Shown here in pieces: positions 6,964 to 14,123 of a stretch of DNA of 23,783 nucleotides. The notes beneath the pieces were generated by a model that was not told the origin of the DNA, made no database searches, and saw only the letters and a list, made by a program, of their open reading frames with translations. The position numbers and the translations under genes were made by a program. The stretch is taken from assembly GCA_017380355.1 (NCBI GenBank), contig JAFOED010000055.1:1-23783 (forward strand), given 5' to 3'. Source of the stretch: Ruminococcus sp. Lineage in GTDB: Bacteria; Bacillota; Clostridia; Oscillospirales; Acutalibacteraceae. How positions within the stretch are numbered: position 1 is the stretch's first letter; each line of letters begins with the position of its first letter.

Positions 6964-7964
6964 AAAAACGAATTTTGCTCAACATTTTTATAGCAACATT
7001 CTTCGTTTCTCTGATATGCGTCAGCGGTATTGCTGTTGCTGAATATCTGACTACACAGAGTATCTCCCACTTCTGGCTTTACTTCTCTGTTATTTTCATC
7101 ATACCATTTGCGGTCACTTTCTGTGTGCAGAGCATAGTCAGCAAAAAGGTGATAAAACCGATTAACGACATCGACATCGAAAATCCGGGACACTCAGATG
7201 TGTACCACGAGTTTTCACCGCTTATCCGAAAAATCTGTTCACAGAACGCACGTATTACCCACCAGATGGAAGAAATGAAATACGAACATCAGGGCAGAGA
7301 TAAACTCAGACGCGAGTTCACAGCAAACGTATCACACGAGCTGAAAACTCCGCTGACTTCAATCTCAGGCTATGCGGAAATTATCCGTGACGGAATAGCT
7401 AAACCCGAAGATACCGAGCGTTTCGCGGGTAAAATTTACGACGAGTCACAGCGACTCATCACACTTGTTCAGGACATTATTAAACTTAGCAACCTCGAAG
7501 AAAATGACATTGAGCGTGATTTTGAAACTATCGACCTCTACCTTCTTTGTGAAAGTGTTATCAACAGACTCGACTCGATAGCTAAGAAAAAGAACGTTGT
7601 GTTCACTCTTTCGGGTGACGGATGTACAATCTCAGGTGTACGCAAGATTATTGAAGAAATGGTTTACAACCTTTGCGACAATGCTGTTAAGTACAACAAA
7701 GACGATGGTACTGTCAACGTCGTTATCAGACAGTGTGTCGATGGTGTAGAGCTGTCAGTAAGAGATAGTGGTATCGGTATCCCTAAAGACGAAATTCCGC
7801 GTATTTTCGAGCGTTTTTATCGCGTTGATAAAAGCCACTCCAAAGAAATCGGCGGCACGGGACTGGGTCTTTCTATCGTAAAACACGGTGCGCTGTACCA
7901 CAACGCGTCTATAAGTGTCGACTCCACATTAAACGAAGGCACAACCATAAAAATACTGTTTTAA
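6960..7964 (+). CDS. phoR: Sensor histidine kinase, PhoR-like, without a sensory domain
   Basis: This 334-residue membrane histidine kinase is the partner of the regulator whose gene overlaps it by four bases. Two membrane helices (about 7-27 and 38-58) are separated by only about ten residues, so there is no extracytoplasmic sensor domain. A short linker leads to the HisKA domain with His126 in NVSHELKTPLTS. The HATPase domain has N-box YNLCDNAVKYN, G1 box DSGIGIP, F box RIFERFYR and G2 box GGTGLGLSIVK. The linker has no recognisable PAS domain and only a degenerate HAMP-like stretch, unlike full-length Bacillus PhoR. Input may come through the membrane helices or from the downstream symporter's PhoU domain. 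Kinase identity is certain; phosphate as the signal is inferred from context. Confidence 0.9.
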   Translation: MKKRILLNIFIATFFVSLICVSGIAVAEYLTTQSISHFWLYFSVIFIIPFAVTFCVQSIVSKKVIKPINDIDIENPGHSDVYHEFSPLIRKICSQNARITHQMEEMKYEHQGRDKLRREFTANVSHELKTPLTSISGYAEIIRDGIAKPEDTERFAGKIYDESQRLITLVQDIIKLSNLEENDIERDFETIDLYLLCESVINRLDSIAKKKNVVFTLSGDGCTISGVRKIIEEMVYNLCDNAVKYNKDDGTVNVVIRQCVDGVELSVRDSGIGIPKDEIPRIFERFYRVDKSHSKEIGGTGLGLSIVKHGALYHNASISVDSTLNEGTTIKILF

Positions 7965-7969
7965 ACTAT

Positions 7970-7999
7970 GCGGACAGAAAAGTTACTGTCCGCTTTTTT
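7970..7999 (+). terminator. Intrinsic terminator after phoR
   Basis: An eight-base stem GCGGACAG/CTGTCCGC (7970-7977, 7986-7993) followed by six T. Confidence 0.92.
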
Positions 8000-8010
8000 A
8001 TCGACTTATT

Positions 8011-8083
8011 TTAAACATATTTAACATATTTAACATAGATTTAACATTTATCACTCTTTTATTTAACACGTCCTTGGCATAAT
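8011..8083 (+). promoter_or_regulatory. PhoP-box-like TTAACA repeat array and promoter of the phosphate symporter
   Basis: Exact TTAACA hexamers start at 8021, 8030, 8041 and 8063, with a degenerate TTAAACA at 8011. The spacing is 9, 11 and 22 bases, so they lie nearly on one helical face. Bacillus-type PhoP boxes are TT(A/T/C)ACA direct repeats about 11 bases apart. A -10 CATAAT lies at 8078-8083, nine bases after the last hexamer. No good -35 element is present, as expected for an activator-dependent promoter. Confidence 0.75.
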
Positions 8084-8107
8084 CTAAACAAGGTTACAAA
8101 ATTTTAA

Positions 8108-8130
8108 CCTAGCTTTCTACAGAAAGTAGG
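8108..8130 (+). promoter_or_regulatory. Hairpin overlapping the ribosome binding site of the symporter
   Basis: CCTA-G-CTTTC, loop TACA, GAAAG-TAGG forms a nine-pair stem with one bulged G. The 3' arm AAAGTAGG is the only Shine-Dalgarno candidate, seven bases before the ATG at 8138, so the fold would hide it. Confidence 0.5.
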
Positions 8131-8137
8131 CGAATCT

Positions 8138-9907
8138 ATGTCAATAATCAACATTATCATGCTGTTCGGCGGTCTGGCGTTCTTCCTTTATGGTATGAAC
8201 GTAATGAGTTCAGGACTCGAGAAAATGGCGGGCGGCAAACTCGAGAACGCTCTCTCAAAAATGACTCACAATCTGTTTTTGAGTATGCTCCTCGGTGCAG
8301 GTATCACCGTAGCTATTCAGTCATCATCAGCGCTGACTGTTATGCTCGTCGGTCTTGTTAACTCAGGTATCATGCACTTTGGCAGAACTATCGGCGTTAT
8401 CATGGGTTCAAACATCGGCACCACCTTAACCACATGGATTACTGCTCTTGCAGGTATTGACGGCAACGGTAGTGTGTGGATGGATTTATTAAAACCTGCG
8501 AACTTCTCGCTTGTTTTCGCTTTTGTCGGCATTATTATGATTATGCTGTCAAAAAAGCAGAAGCGCAAGGATACAGGCGCGATACTTGTCGGCTTTGCTG
8601 TACTTATGGCAGGTATGGGTCTTATGGGCGATGCTATGGAGCCACTTTCCAACATGCCTGAATTCCAGCAGATGTTAGTTGCTTTCAATAACCCTATCTT
8701 AGGCGTAATCGTCGGTGCGGTATTCACAGGTATTATCCAGAGCTCTGCTGCATCAGTTGCTATCTTACAGACATTTGCTATGGCAGGCGGTCTTACATAC
8801 GGTATGGCTATCCCGATTATCATGGGTCAGAACATCGGCACATGTGTCACAGCTCTTATCTCTTCTATCGGCGTTTCCAGAAACGCTAAGAAGGTTGCTG
8901 TTGTACACATCTCGTTCAACGTCATCGGTACGGTAGTTTGTTTAGGTCTGTTCTATGGCGCGAACGCTATATTCGACTTTGCTTTTGTTGATAATAATAT
9001 TAACACATGGGGTATTGCGGGTGTGCACACAATATTCAACGTTGTCACAACTGTTATGTTATGTCCTTTCTGCAAGCTCCTTGAAAAACTCGCAAACGCT
9101 ATCATCAGAGATGACAAAAAGGGAAAAGACGAAGATCCGCTGGGCGTACTCGACGACAGACTTCTCGCTATGCCTGCTTTCGCTATTTCAAAGTGCACAG
9201 CAATCACTATTGAAATGGCACAGCTTGCAAATGACAACATTAACCGCGCTATCTCTCTGATGAAACACTACGACAAAAAAGTTGTCGACAAAATAAACGA
9301 AACCGAAGAGCTTATCGACAGTTACGAGGACAAGCTCGCAAACTATCTCATCAAGCTCTCTAACGTCACTCTATCAGACGACGAAAACTGGCAGGTAACA
9401 AAGCTTTTACACACAATCGGTGACTTTGAGCGTATCGGCGACCACGCTATAAATCTGCTCGACACCGCGCAGGAGCTTCACGACAAGAACATCTCGTTCT
9501 CTGCTGAAACTTCACGCGAGATTGAAGTCATCACAGAAGCTCTGACAGAAATTCTCTACCTAACTACTGAGGCGTTCTCCGAGGGAGATATCGAACGCGC
9601 TAAACTCGTTGAGCCACTCGAAGAGGTTATCGACGAGCTCGTACTTCAGGCTCGTGCTAAGCACACAAAACGTATCCAGCAGGGCAACTCTCCAATGGTG
9701 CTTGGTTTCATCTTAACTGACTTACTCACAAACTACGAGAGAGTATCCGACCACTGCTCGAATGTCGCAGTAGTATTAATCGAAATCGACTCAAAACAGC
9801 TCGGTACTCACCAGTATCTCGACAGACTCAAGAGTGCTGACAACGTAGCATTCGCTGATACATACAACGAATACTTAAGCCGTTACAAAATCCACTCTGA
9901 CGTATAA
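8138..9907 (+). CDS. Na+/phosphate symporter with PhoU domain (NptA/YjbB type)
   Basis: This 589-residue membrane protein takes up inorganic phosphate with sodium (PNaS family). It shows the family's inverted duplication: first repeat QSSSALTVML (61-70) and GSNIGTTLTTW (90-100), second repeat QSSAASVAIL (201-210) and GQNIGTCVTAL (230-240). A hydrophobic core of about 300 residues is followed by a charged linker. The C-terminal PhoU-like helical domain (about 350-570) contains LLHTIGDFERIGDHAINL and a second DLLTNYERVSDHCSNVA motif. The length is normal for this two-domain form. It sits directly after phoPR, behind its own terminator-separated promoter with PhoP-box-like repeats, which supports induction on phosphate limitation. 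Confidence 0.93.
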   Translation: MSIINIIMLFGGLAFFLYGMNVMSSGLEKMAGGKLENALSKMTHNLFLSMLLGAGITVAIQSSSALTVMLVGLVNSGIMHFGRTIGVIMGSNIGTTLTTWITALAGIDGNGSVWMDLLKPANFSLVFAFVGIIMIMLSKKQKRKDTGAILVGFAVLMAGMGLMGDAMEPLSNMPEFQQMLVAFNNPILGVIVGAVFTGIIQSSAASVAILQTFAMAGGLTYGMAIPIIMGQNIGTCVTALISSIGVSRNAKKVAVVHISFNVIGTVVCLGLFYGANAIFDFAFVDNNINTWGIAGVHTIFNVVTTVMLCPFCKLLEKLANAIIRDDKKGKDEDPLGVLDDRLLAMPAFAISKCTAITIEMAQLANDNINRAISLMKHYDKKVVDKINETEELIDSYEDKLANYLIKLSNVTLSDDENWQVTKLLHTIGDFERIGDHAINLLDTAQELHDKNISFSAETSREIEVITEALTEILYLTTEAFSEGDIERAKLVEPLEEVIDELVLQARAKHTKRIQQGNSPMVLGFILTDLLTNYERVSDHCSNVAVVLIEIDSKQLGTHQYLDRLKSADNVAFADTYNEYLSRYKIHSDV

Positions 9908-9918
9908 AGTAAAATAAA

Positions 9919-9954
9919 AAGGACTATGGTTTACGCCATAGTCCTTAATTTTTT
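9919..9954. terminator. Bidirectional intrinsic terminator between convergent genes
   Basis: An eleven-base stem AAGGACTATGG/CCATAGTCCTT (9919-9929, 9936-9946) with a T-run on each side. It serves both the symporter gene and the convergent membrane-protein gene. Confidence 0.92.
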
Positions 9955-9967
9955 GTAGAGTTTTAAA

Positions 9968-10918
9968 TTACTGAGCTTCGCCTGTTTCTACTGTAGCTTT
10001 CTTTATTAAAAGCTCTTCAGCAGGCTTGTTTTCAGTTTCGAGTGGCTGTTCAAAAGCAACCTTCTCTTCACTTAACTTCTCGTTAGAAGTAACATCTGTT
10101 TTCTCTTCACTCTCGTGTGTTAAAACAACTTCGTGCTCGTCTTTGCACTCAACATTTTCTACGATGCAAGAAGGAGCGCTGTCTTTGAAGTAAAGCCATA
10201 AGCCAACACCGAGGATGCAAAGTAAAGTAAGTGAAGCGCCGTAGAAACCGCCGAAAAGTACTCTCATAAAGCTACCGAATGATAAACCGAAATCGATAGT
10301 TACTACGATATCGTAGATGAAGTTGAAGAAAGGCTTAAATACGAGTATAGCAGCAGGAACAAACCAGAGTTTCTTTGCGAAATCCTTAATCTTAGAATCG
10401 CTGAACTTGTCAAAGCACATTAAAACAGCGTAAGCGAGTAATAACACCCAAGCAAGTAAATTAATTACCTGTGGTATAGCAGCGAAATGAACATGATATT
10501 CAAACCAGTTATCAAACTTAATGTGAGCAAAGAATCTTACGAGATAGTAAAGACCCTGTGCAAGTACAGTAACTAATAAACCACCGAGTAAAACATAGTT
10601 GCCGATGTTCTTAGGAATAGCTGAGCTTATTTTTTCAGGTAGGCAGCCGTCGCACTTAAGTAAAACACCTGCGAAAATTGCTAAAACACCGATAAACATC
10701 ATAAGTGCAGCAAAATACCAGAAAAGGTAACCTGCGTATGAATAACCAGGAACACCTACGCTGTAAGCCCAATGTGAAAAAATACTGCTATAATCAAAAT
10801 CAGCGAAATAGTTGATGTTTGCAAACAGCACCTTAACACTGTAGCAGAATGTCTGGATAGTCAAAAGCAAGAGCAAGCTCGCTGTTGCTACCCAAGGAAT
10901 AAATACTTTTTTATTCAT
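9968..10918 (-). CDS. Six-helix membrane protein with acidic C-terminal tail, unknown function
   Basis: I do not recognise this 316-residue protein. It has about six hydrophobic helices (7-25, 64-87, 107-127, 147-168, 184-205, 222-243). The loop after helix 1 is long, aromatic-rich and probably extracytoplasmic. A Cys pair, KCDGCLP, lies near 88-94. The last 60 residues are Glu/Lys/Thr-rich, low in complexity, acidic and probably disordered and cytoplasmic. The start at 10918 has a G-rich GGGGG site about six bases upstream, and the promoter at 10953-10981 is strong. It is a single-gene unit. No transport or enzymatic motif is visible, and membrane topology alone does not suggest a function. 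Confidence 0.8.
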   Translation of the reverse strand: MNKKVFIPWVATASLLLLLTIQTFCYSVKVLFANINYFADFDYSSIFSHWAYSVGVPGYSYAGYLFWYFAALMMFIGVLAIFAGVLLKCDGCLPEKISSAIPKNIGNYVLLGGLLVTVLAQGLYYLVRFFAHIKFDNWFEYHVHFAAIPQVINLLAWVLLLAYAVLMCFDKFSDSKIKDFAKKLWFVPAAILVFKPFFNFIYDIVVTIDFGLSFGSFMRVLFGGFYGASLTLLCILGVGLWLYFKDSAPSCIVENVECKDEHEVVLTHESEEKTDVTSNEKLSEEKVAFEQPLETENKPAEELLIKKATVETGEAQ

Positions 10919-10952
10919 TTTGTACCCCCATAAATTTATTTAAAGCAGAACT

Positions 10953-10981
10953 ATTATACTACCTGAGTGTCGAATTTTCAA
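10953..10981 (-). promoter_or_regulatory. Strong promoter of the six-helix membrane protein
   Basis: On the minus strand TTGAAA (10981-10976), a 17-base spacer and TATAAT (10958-10953): essentially consensus. Confidence 0.8.
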
Positions 10982-11499
10982 GATAAACATTCTTTGCTAA
11001 TAATAAATCTATGAAGTCACCTATAAATGTATGATAAATTTCGCTTGCAAATTTATGCAACCACAGTTTTTTGTGGTATTTATAATTTTATCGTGTCACT
11101 TTTTAATATGCTTTTTCTGATATATGGCTGAAATTTATCGTCATAACACACGAAAAAATATGTCTTGTTTGTTAACAATATCAGAATTTATCTGCATTTT
11201 TTCTTTTATTGGCAAAGCCTGTTTATCGCGTTATTCACTTTTATGATGTGTTTTGTTGTAATGTTGTACAGTATTTTTGGACGGCAACTCAAAAGCTTGT
11301 GCCATTTACCTTTGAAATCGTATTATGCATAACTTTTACTCTTTATGCACATATATGCGAACTTTATGAACGCAAAGTAAACTATTAAAAATCGGGTTGT
11401 TTTCTATTATCTGCAGTGCTAGAATGTCGTCGACGGTTGCAAATGCATCTAAAATTCCGGAATATACAACCGCTGAAATTTCAAAATAAACAAATCGTT
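10982..11499. other. Long AT-rich intergenic region with inverted and phased repeats
   Basis: No credible gene lies here. Visible structure is an inverted repeat TTGCA/TGCAA (11045-11060), a six-base hairpin ACCACA/TGTGGT (11060-11077), and phased TATGC-type repeats at 11324, 11344, 11354 and 11365. A 21-codon frame with ATG at 11424 ends at 11489, but it has no ribosome binding site. No confident promoter for the gene at 11514 was found. Confidence 0.5.
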
Positions 11500-11513
11500 A
11501 AGGAGTGATTTGT

Positions 11514-12584
11514 ATGAAAAAAGTATTAATCAGCACAGTCGCAGTATTTATGTCAGTATGTACAATATTCAGCACATCAACGCTCTGTGCATTTGCTGCA
11601 ACAAATACTAAAACAGAAGGCAACATTATTTATTACACAGAAAACAACAACACTACAGGAATCAAGAGCATAAAAGAAAAAAACACGCTTTACTACGACT
11701 GTACAAACAACCAGAAAGCTGACGTGAACACAAAATTTCTGATGAAGCATCTGTCAACACCCGTACAGTATCAGGATGTTAACGGAAACAGCTCAACAAT
11801 CACACCGCTTTCTGCGTGGGGTAACATAGCAGGTGCTATTTTTGAAAACGGCGGACAATATACCTGCACCCAGAACTACCACGAGTTTTACAGCCCGACT
11901 TGCAATACAGGCGATTTGGAGCACGTAAACGTCGCTGAAAAGCTCGCAAACGAATCTTCAACATCAAACGGTTCAGTACAGAAAGACAACTCAAGCTCAA
12001 CAGGACTTTCTGTTGCGTCATCTTTTAAAGACCTCAGATATAAGATGTGTAAGCATATTTCTGACAGAATAGACCGTTATACACTCTCGCCAGAAGACAT
12101 TCTCAGCCAGGGCGACTACTGTCCTGATGCACTCCCTGAATTCAACGACGATACAAATCGCGAAATAATCTACAATATCTGTACTTCTATCATCAGAGAC
12201 GGCTACACCTGTAAATACGAGTACAACTCATACGGCGTGGCTTTCTACGACTTCGACCTTAAAATTTTAGATGTTCCAGGTATCGATTACACTTGTGATA
12301 CAGACAAAATAAAAACAAGTTCAAGCGTAAAAGACTCAATTCTCAATACAACGAAAAACAACGCTCTGTATGACGTCAGCGCACAGACTACAACAGAAAT
12401 GTCAAAATCAGAAACAATCTCTACTTCTATCACAAATTCTAACAGCTACAGCTACGAAGAAATGTTCGGAGGCTCAGTCGAAATCGAAAGCGGTATTGTA
12501 AAAGGTATTCTCGAGACATCAATAACTGCTGCACAGGCTTTTGAATCAGCCCGTACAAATGAAACAACGACAGTAAAATCATGA
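11514..12584 (+). CDS. Secreted protein, possibly aerolysin/ETX-MTX2-like, C-terminally truncated
   Basis: This is a 356-residue secreted protein. The start at 11514 is chosen because AAGGAG lies eight bases upstream; an in-frame GTG at 11505 overlaps that site. The signal peptide is about 1-29, with cleavage near CAFAA. The N-terminal part (30-270) contains several Cys residues, a Ser-rich stretch (147-170) and no motif I recognise. From about 283 the sequence becomes rich in alternating Thr/Ser: TTTEMSKSETISTSITNS, a Gly-rich turn near 318-330, then NETTTV. This resembles the amphipathic beta-hairpin region of ETX/MTX2-type beta-pore-forming proteins. The reading frame ends abruptly at 12584 inside such a pattern, and similar-looking coding continues in other frames. 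It is either a decayed gene or one hit by sequence errors. The toxin-like assignment is tentative. Confidence 0.6.
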   Translation: MKKVLISTVAVFMSVCTIFSTSTLCAFAATNTKTEGNIIYYTENNNTTGIKSIKEKNTLYYDCTNNQKADVNTKFLMKHLSTPVQYQDVNGNSSTITPLSAWGNIAGAIFENGGQYTCTQNYHEFYSPTCNTGDLEHVNVAEKLANESSTSNGSVQKDNSSSTGLSVASSFKDLRYKMCKHISDRIDRYTLSPEDILSQGDYCPDALPEFNDDTNREIIYNICTSIIRDGYTCKYEYNSYGVAFYDFDLKILDVPGIDYTCDTDKIKTSSSVKDSILNTTKNNALYDVSAQTTTEMSKSETISTSITNSNSYSYEEMFGGSVEIESGIVKGILETSITAAQAFESARTNETTTVKS

Positions 12585-12748
12585 GCAAGTCTACAAAGAC
12601 CGGCAAGACGCGACAGGTTATCGTCCCGCCGTATCGCATCGCGGTGCGAGATAAAACAAGGCAAAAGCGGGTGCCGCTCTTGTTGTATCCGCCGATTTCT
12701 GAAAAGGTGTGTCAAAGGCGATCTTTGTTGACAAACATACACGGTTAA
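12571..12748 (+). pseudogene. Frame-scrambled 3' continuation of the preceding secreted-protein gene
   Basis: Past the stop at 12582-12584, plausible continuation segments lie in different frames: NHEQVYK (12577-12597, one frame), QVIVPPYRIAV (12614-12646, a second), IKQGK (12651-12665, the first gene's frame), KAGAALVVSADF (12664-12699), and VKGDL then a stop (12711-12731). Joined, they make a coherent beta-strand-rich tail with a VPP motif, as in ETX/MTX2-like proteins. This suggests several small indels. As a standalone reading frame, an ATG at 12581 overlaps the stop as ATGA and runs 55 codons to 12748. The stretch is visibly GC-richer than its neighbours. Confidence 0.45.
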
Positions 12749-12756
12749 TATATACT
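12728..12756 (+). promoter_or_regulatory. SigA-type promoter of the LRR-dockerin gene
   Basis: TTGACA (12728-12733), a 17-base spacer and TATACT (12751-12756), 30 bases before the start codon. It overlaps the end of the decayed upstream gene. Confidence 0.8.
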
Positions 12757-12785
12757 TTATTAATAAATACTAAGGCGGTGCTATT

Positions 12786-13955
12786 ATGAAAAAATTAGTT
12801 TCTTTGACTCTGTGCATTATTCTTTGTATAGGTGTTTTTATGGCAGCATCTATAAATACCGTAGCGATGGAAAAAGACGGATTTACATATACCGTAGAAG
12901 ACCAAAAAGCTATAATCACCAGCTACACAGGAACTGAAACCGAATTAGTAATTCCTGCTTTAATTGATGGCTACGAAGTCACAAAAATAGGTAGTCTTGC
13001 TTTTTATCAGAACAGCAACATTATTTCAGTTGCCATATCTGATGGTATCAAAACAATTGATACAAAAGCTTTTTTTAACTGCCGTTCGCTTAAAAGCGTT
13101 ATCATTCCGGACAGCGTTACTCACATCGGAGAGAGTGCTTTTTCTTACTGTATTTATCTTGAAAATCTTAGTCTGGGAAACGGAATTGATAAAATAAGCA
13201 ACAATTGTTTTTCAAACAATACAAGACTTGTTGATGTTACTATTCCTGAAGGTGTAACTCACCTTGACGACGGAGCGTTTGAGGGCTGTAATCTTCTCAA
13301 AAGCATTTCACTTCCTACTACTCTGAAGAGTATTGGAGATTACTCTTTCGCCTACACTTACAACTTAAACAACATCGTACTCCCTGATGGTACTGAGCAT
13401 ATTGGCGTAGCTGCGTTTTCTTTCTCCAAACTACGCGAAATAGCTCTGCCAACTTCTGTAGAAACTGTTGCCGACTCAGCGTTCTACAACTGTAGTTCGC
13501 TAGAAGCAATTACGCTGAACGAAGGTTTGACATCTATTGGCAGAATGGCATTTGACGGAACAGCTGCTAAATCACTTTTTATTCCTTCTACTGTAGAAGA
13601 AATTGGCGACTATGCGTTTGGATTTGCATACGATGATAAAGAATTTGATTATTATCCGATTACAGGATTTTCAGCTATTTGTGTCAGCCACAGCTACGGC
13701 GTAGAATATTGCGAAGAGAAAAATATCCCTTATACTCTTAAAAACGATCAGCAAGATATGCTTTTAGGAGATGTTGACGGTGATAACGATATAAATGTTG
13801 TAGATGCAACTACAATTCAGATGCACATAGCCAAATTAACAGTTATTCACAACAACAGACTCGTTTGTGCTGATACAAATAAAGATGGGGAGATTTCTGT
13901 TATGGATGCAACACGAATTCAGTTATTCATAGCAAAACTTATACCTGAACTTTAA
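12786..13955 (+). CDS. Secreted BspA-like leucine-rich repeat protein with C-terminal dockerin
   Basis: This 389-residue extracellular protein starts behind AAGGCGG and has a signal peptide (about 1-27). A run of LRR_5/BspA-type repeats of about 23 residues follows (about 45-310), each built on the pattern I-P-x-x-V-x-x-I-G-x-x-A-F-x-x-C, for example SVIIPDSVTHIGESAF. The last 60 residues are a type I dockerin with two calcium-binding repeats, DVDGDNDINVVDATTIQ and DTNKDGEISVMDATRIQ, separated by a linker. BspA-type LRRs commonly mediate adhesion; the dockerin would attach the protein to a cohesin-bearing scaffold on the cell surface or in a cellulosome-like complex. No cohesin or scaffoldin gene lies in this window. 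Confidence 0.92.
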   Translation: MKKLVSLTLCIILCIGVFMAASINTVAMEKDGFTYTVEDQKAIITSYTGTETELVIPALIDGYEVTKIGSLAFYQNSNIISVAISDGIKTIDTKAFFNCRSLKSVIIPDSVTHIGESAFSYCIYLENLSLGNGIDKISNNCFSNNTRLVDVTIPEGVTHLDDGAFEGCNLLKSISLPTTLKSIGDYSFAYTYNLNNIVLPDGTEHIGVAAFSFSKLREIALPTSVETVADSAFYNCSSLEAITLNEGLTSIGRMAFDGTAAKSLFIPSTVEEIGDYAFGFAYDDKEFDYYPITGFSAICVSHSYGVEYCEEKNIPYTLKNDQQDMLLGDVDGDNDINVVDATTIQMHIAKLTVIHNNRLVCADTNKDGEISVMDATRIQLFIAKLIPEL

Positions 13956-13960
13956 TATAT

Positions 13961-14005
13961 AAGGCAGATATTTTGAGTCACATATCAGAATACCTGCCTT
14001 TGTTT
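13961..14005 (+). terminator. Intrinsic terminator after the LRR-dockerin gene
   Basis: AAGGCAG/CTGCCTT (13961-13967, 13994-14000) with an inner GATAT/ATATC pairing, followed by a T-rich stretch. Confidence 0.7.
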
Positions 14006-14069
14006 TATTTATGCTATAAAAATATCGCCATATATTTTACTATAAACTATTTTAATACATCAGATTTAG

Positions 14070-14078
14070 TGCTATAAT
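14070..14078 (+). promoter_or_regulatory. Extended -10 promoter of the Ig-like protein gene
   Basis: TGCTATAAT (14070-14078) is a perfect extended -10. A second GCTATAATT copy follows at 14092-14100, with no usable -35. The start codon is 46 bases downstream of the first copy. Confidence 0.6.
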
Positions 14079-14123
14079 TATAAATCATTTGGCTATAATT
14101 TTGATAATTTCAAGGAGAACTCA

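Noticed and set aside
11060..11077. ACCACA/TGTGGT hairpin as an intrinsic terminator.
   Set aside because: The stem is short and AT-flanked, with no proper T-run and no upstream gene to terminate in that direction.
11424..11489. A 21-codon open frame just before the secreted-protein gene, a possible leader peptide or small gene.
   Set aside because: It has no ribosome binding site and no codon pattern typical of attenuation; chance is enough to explain it.
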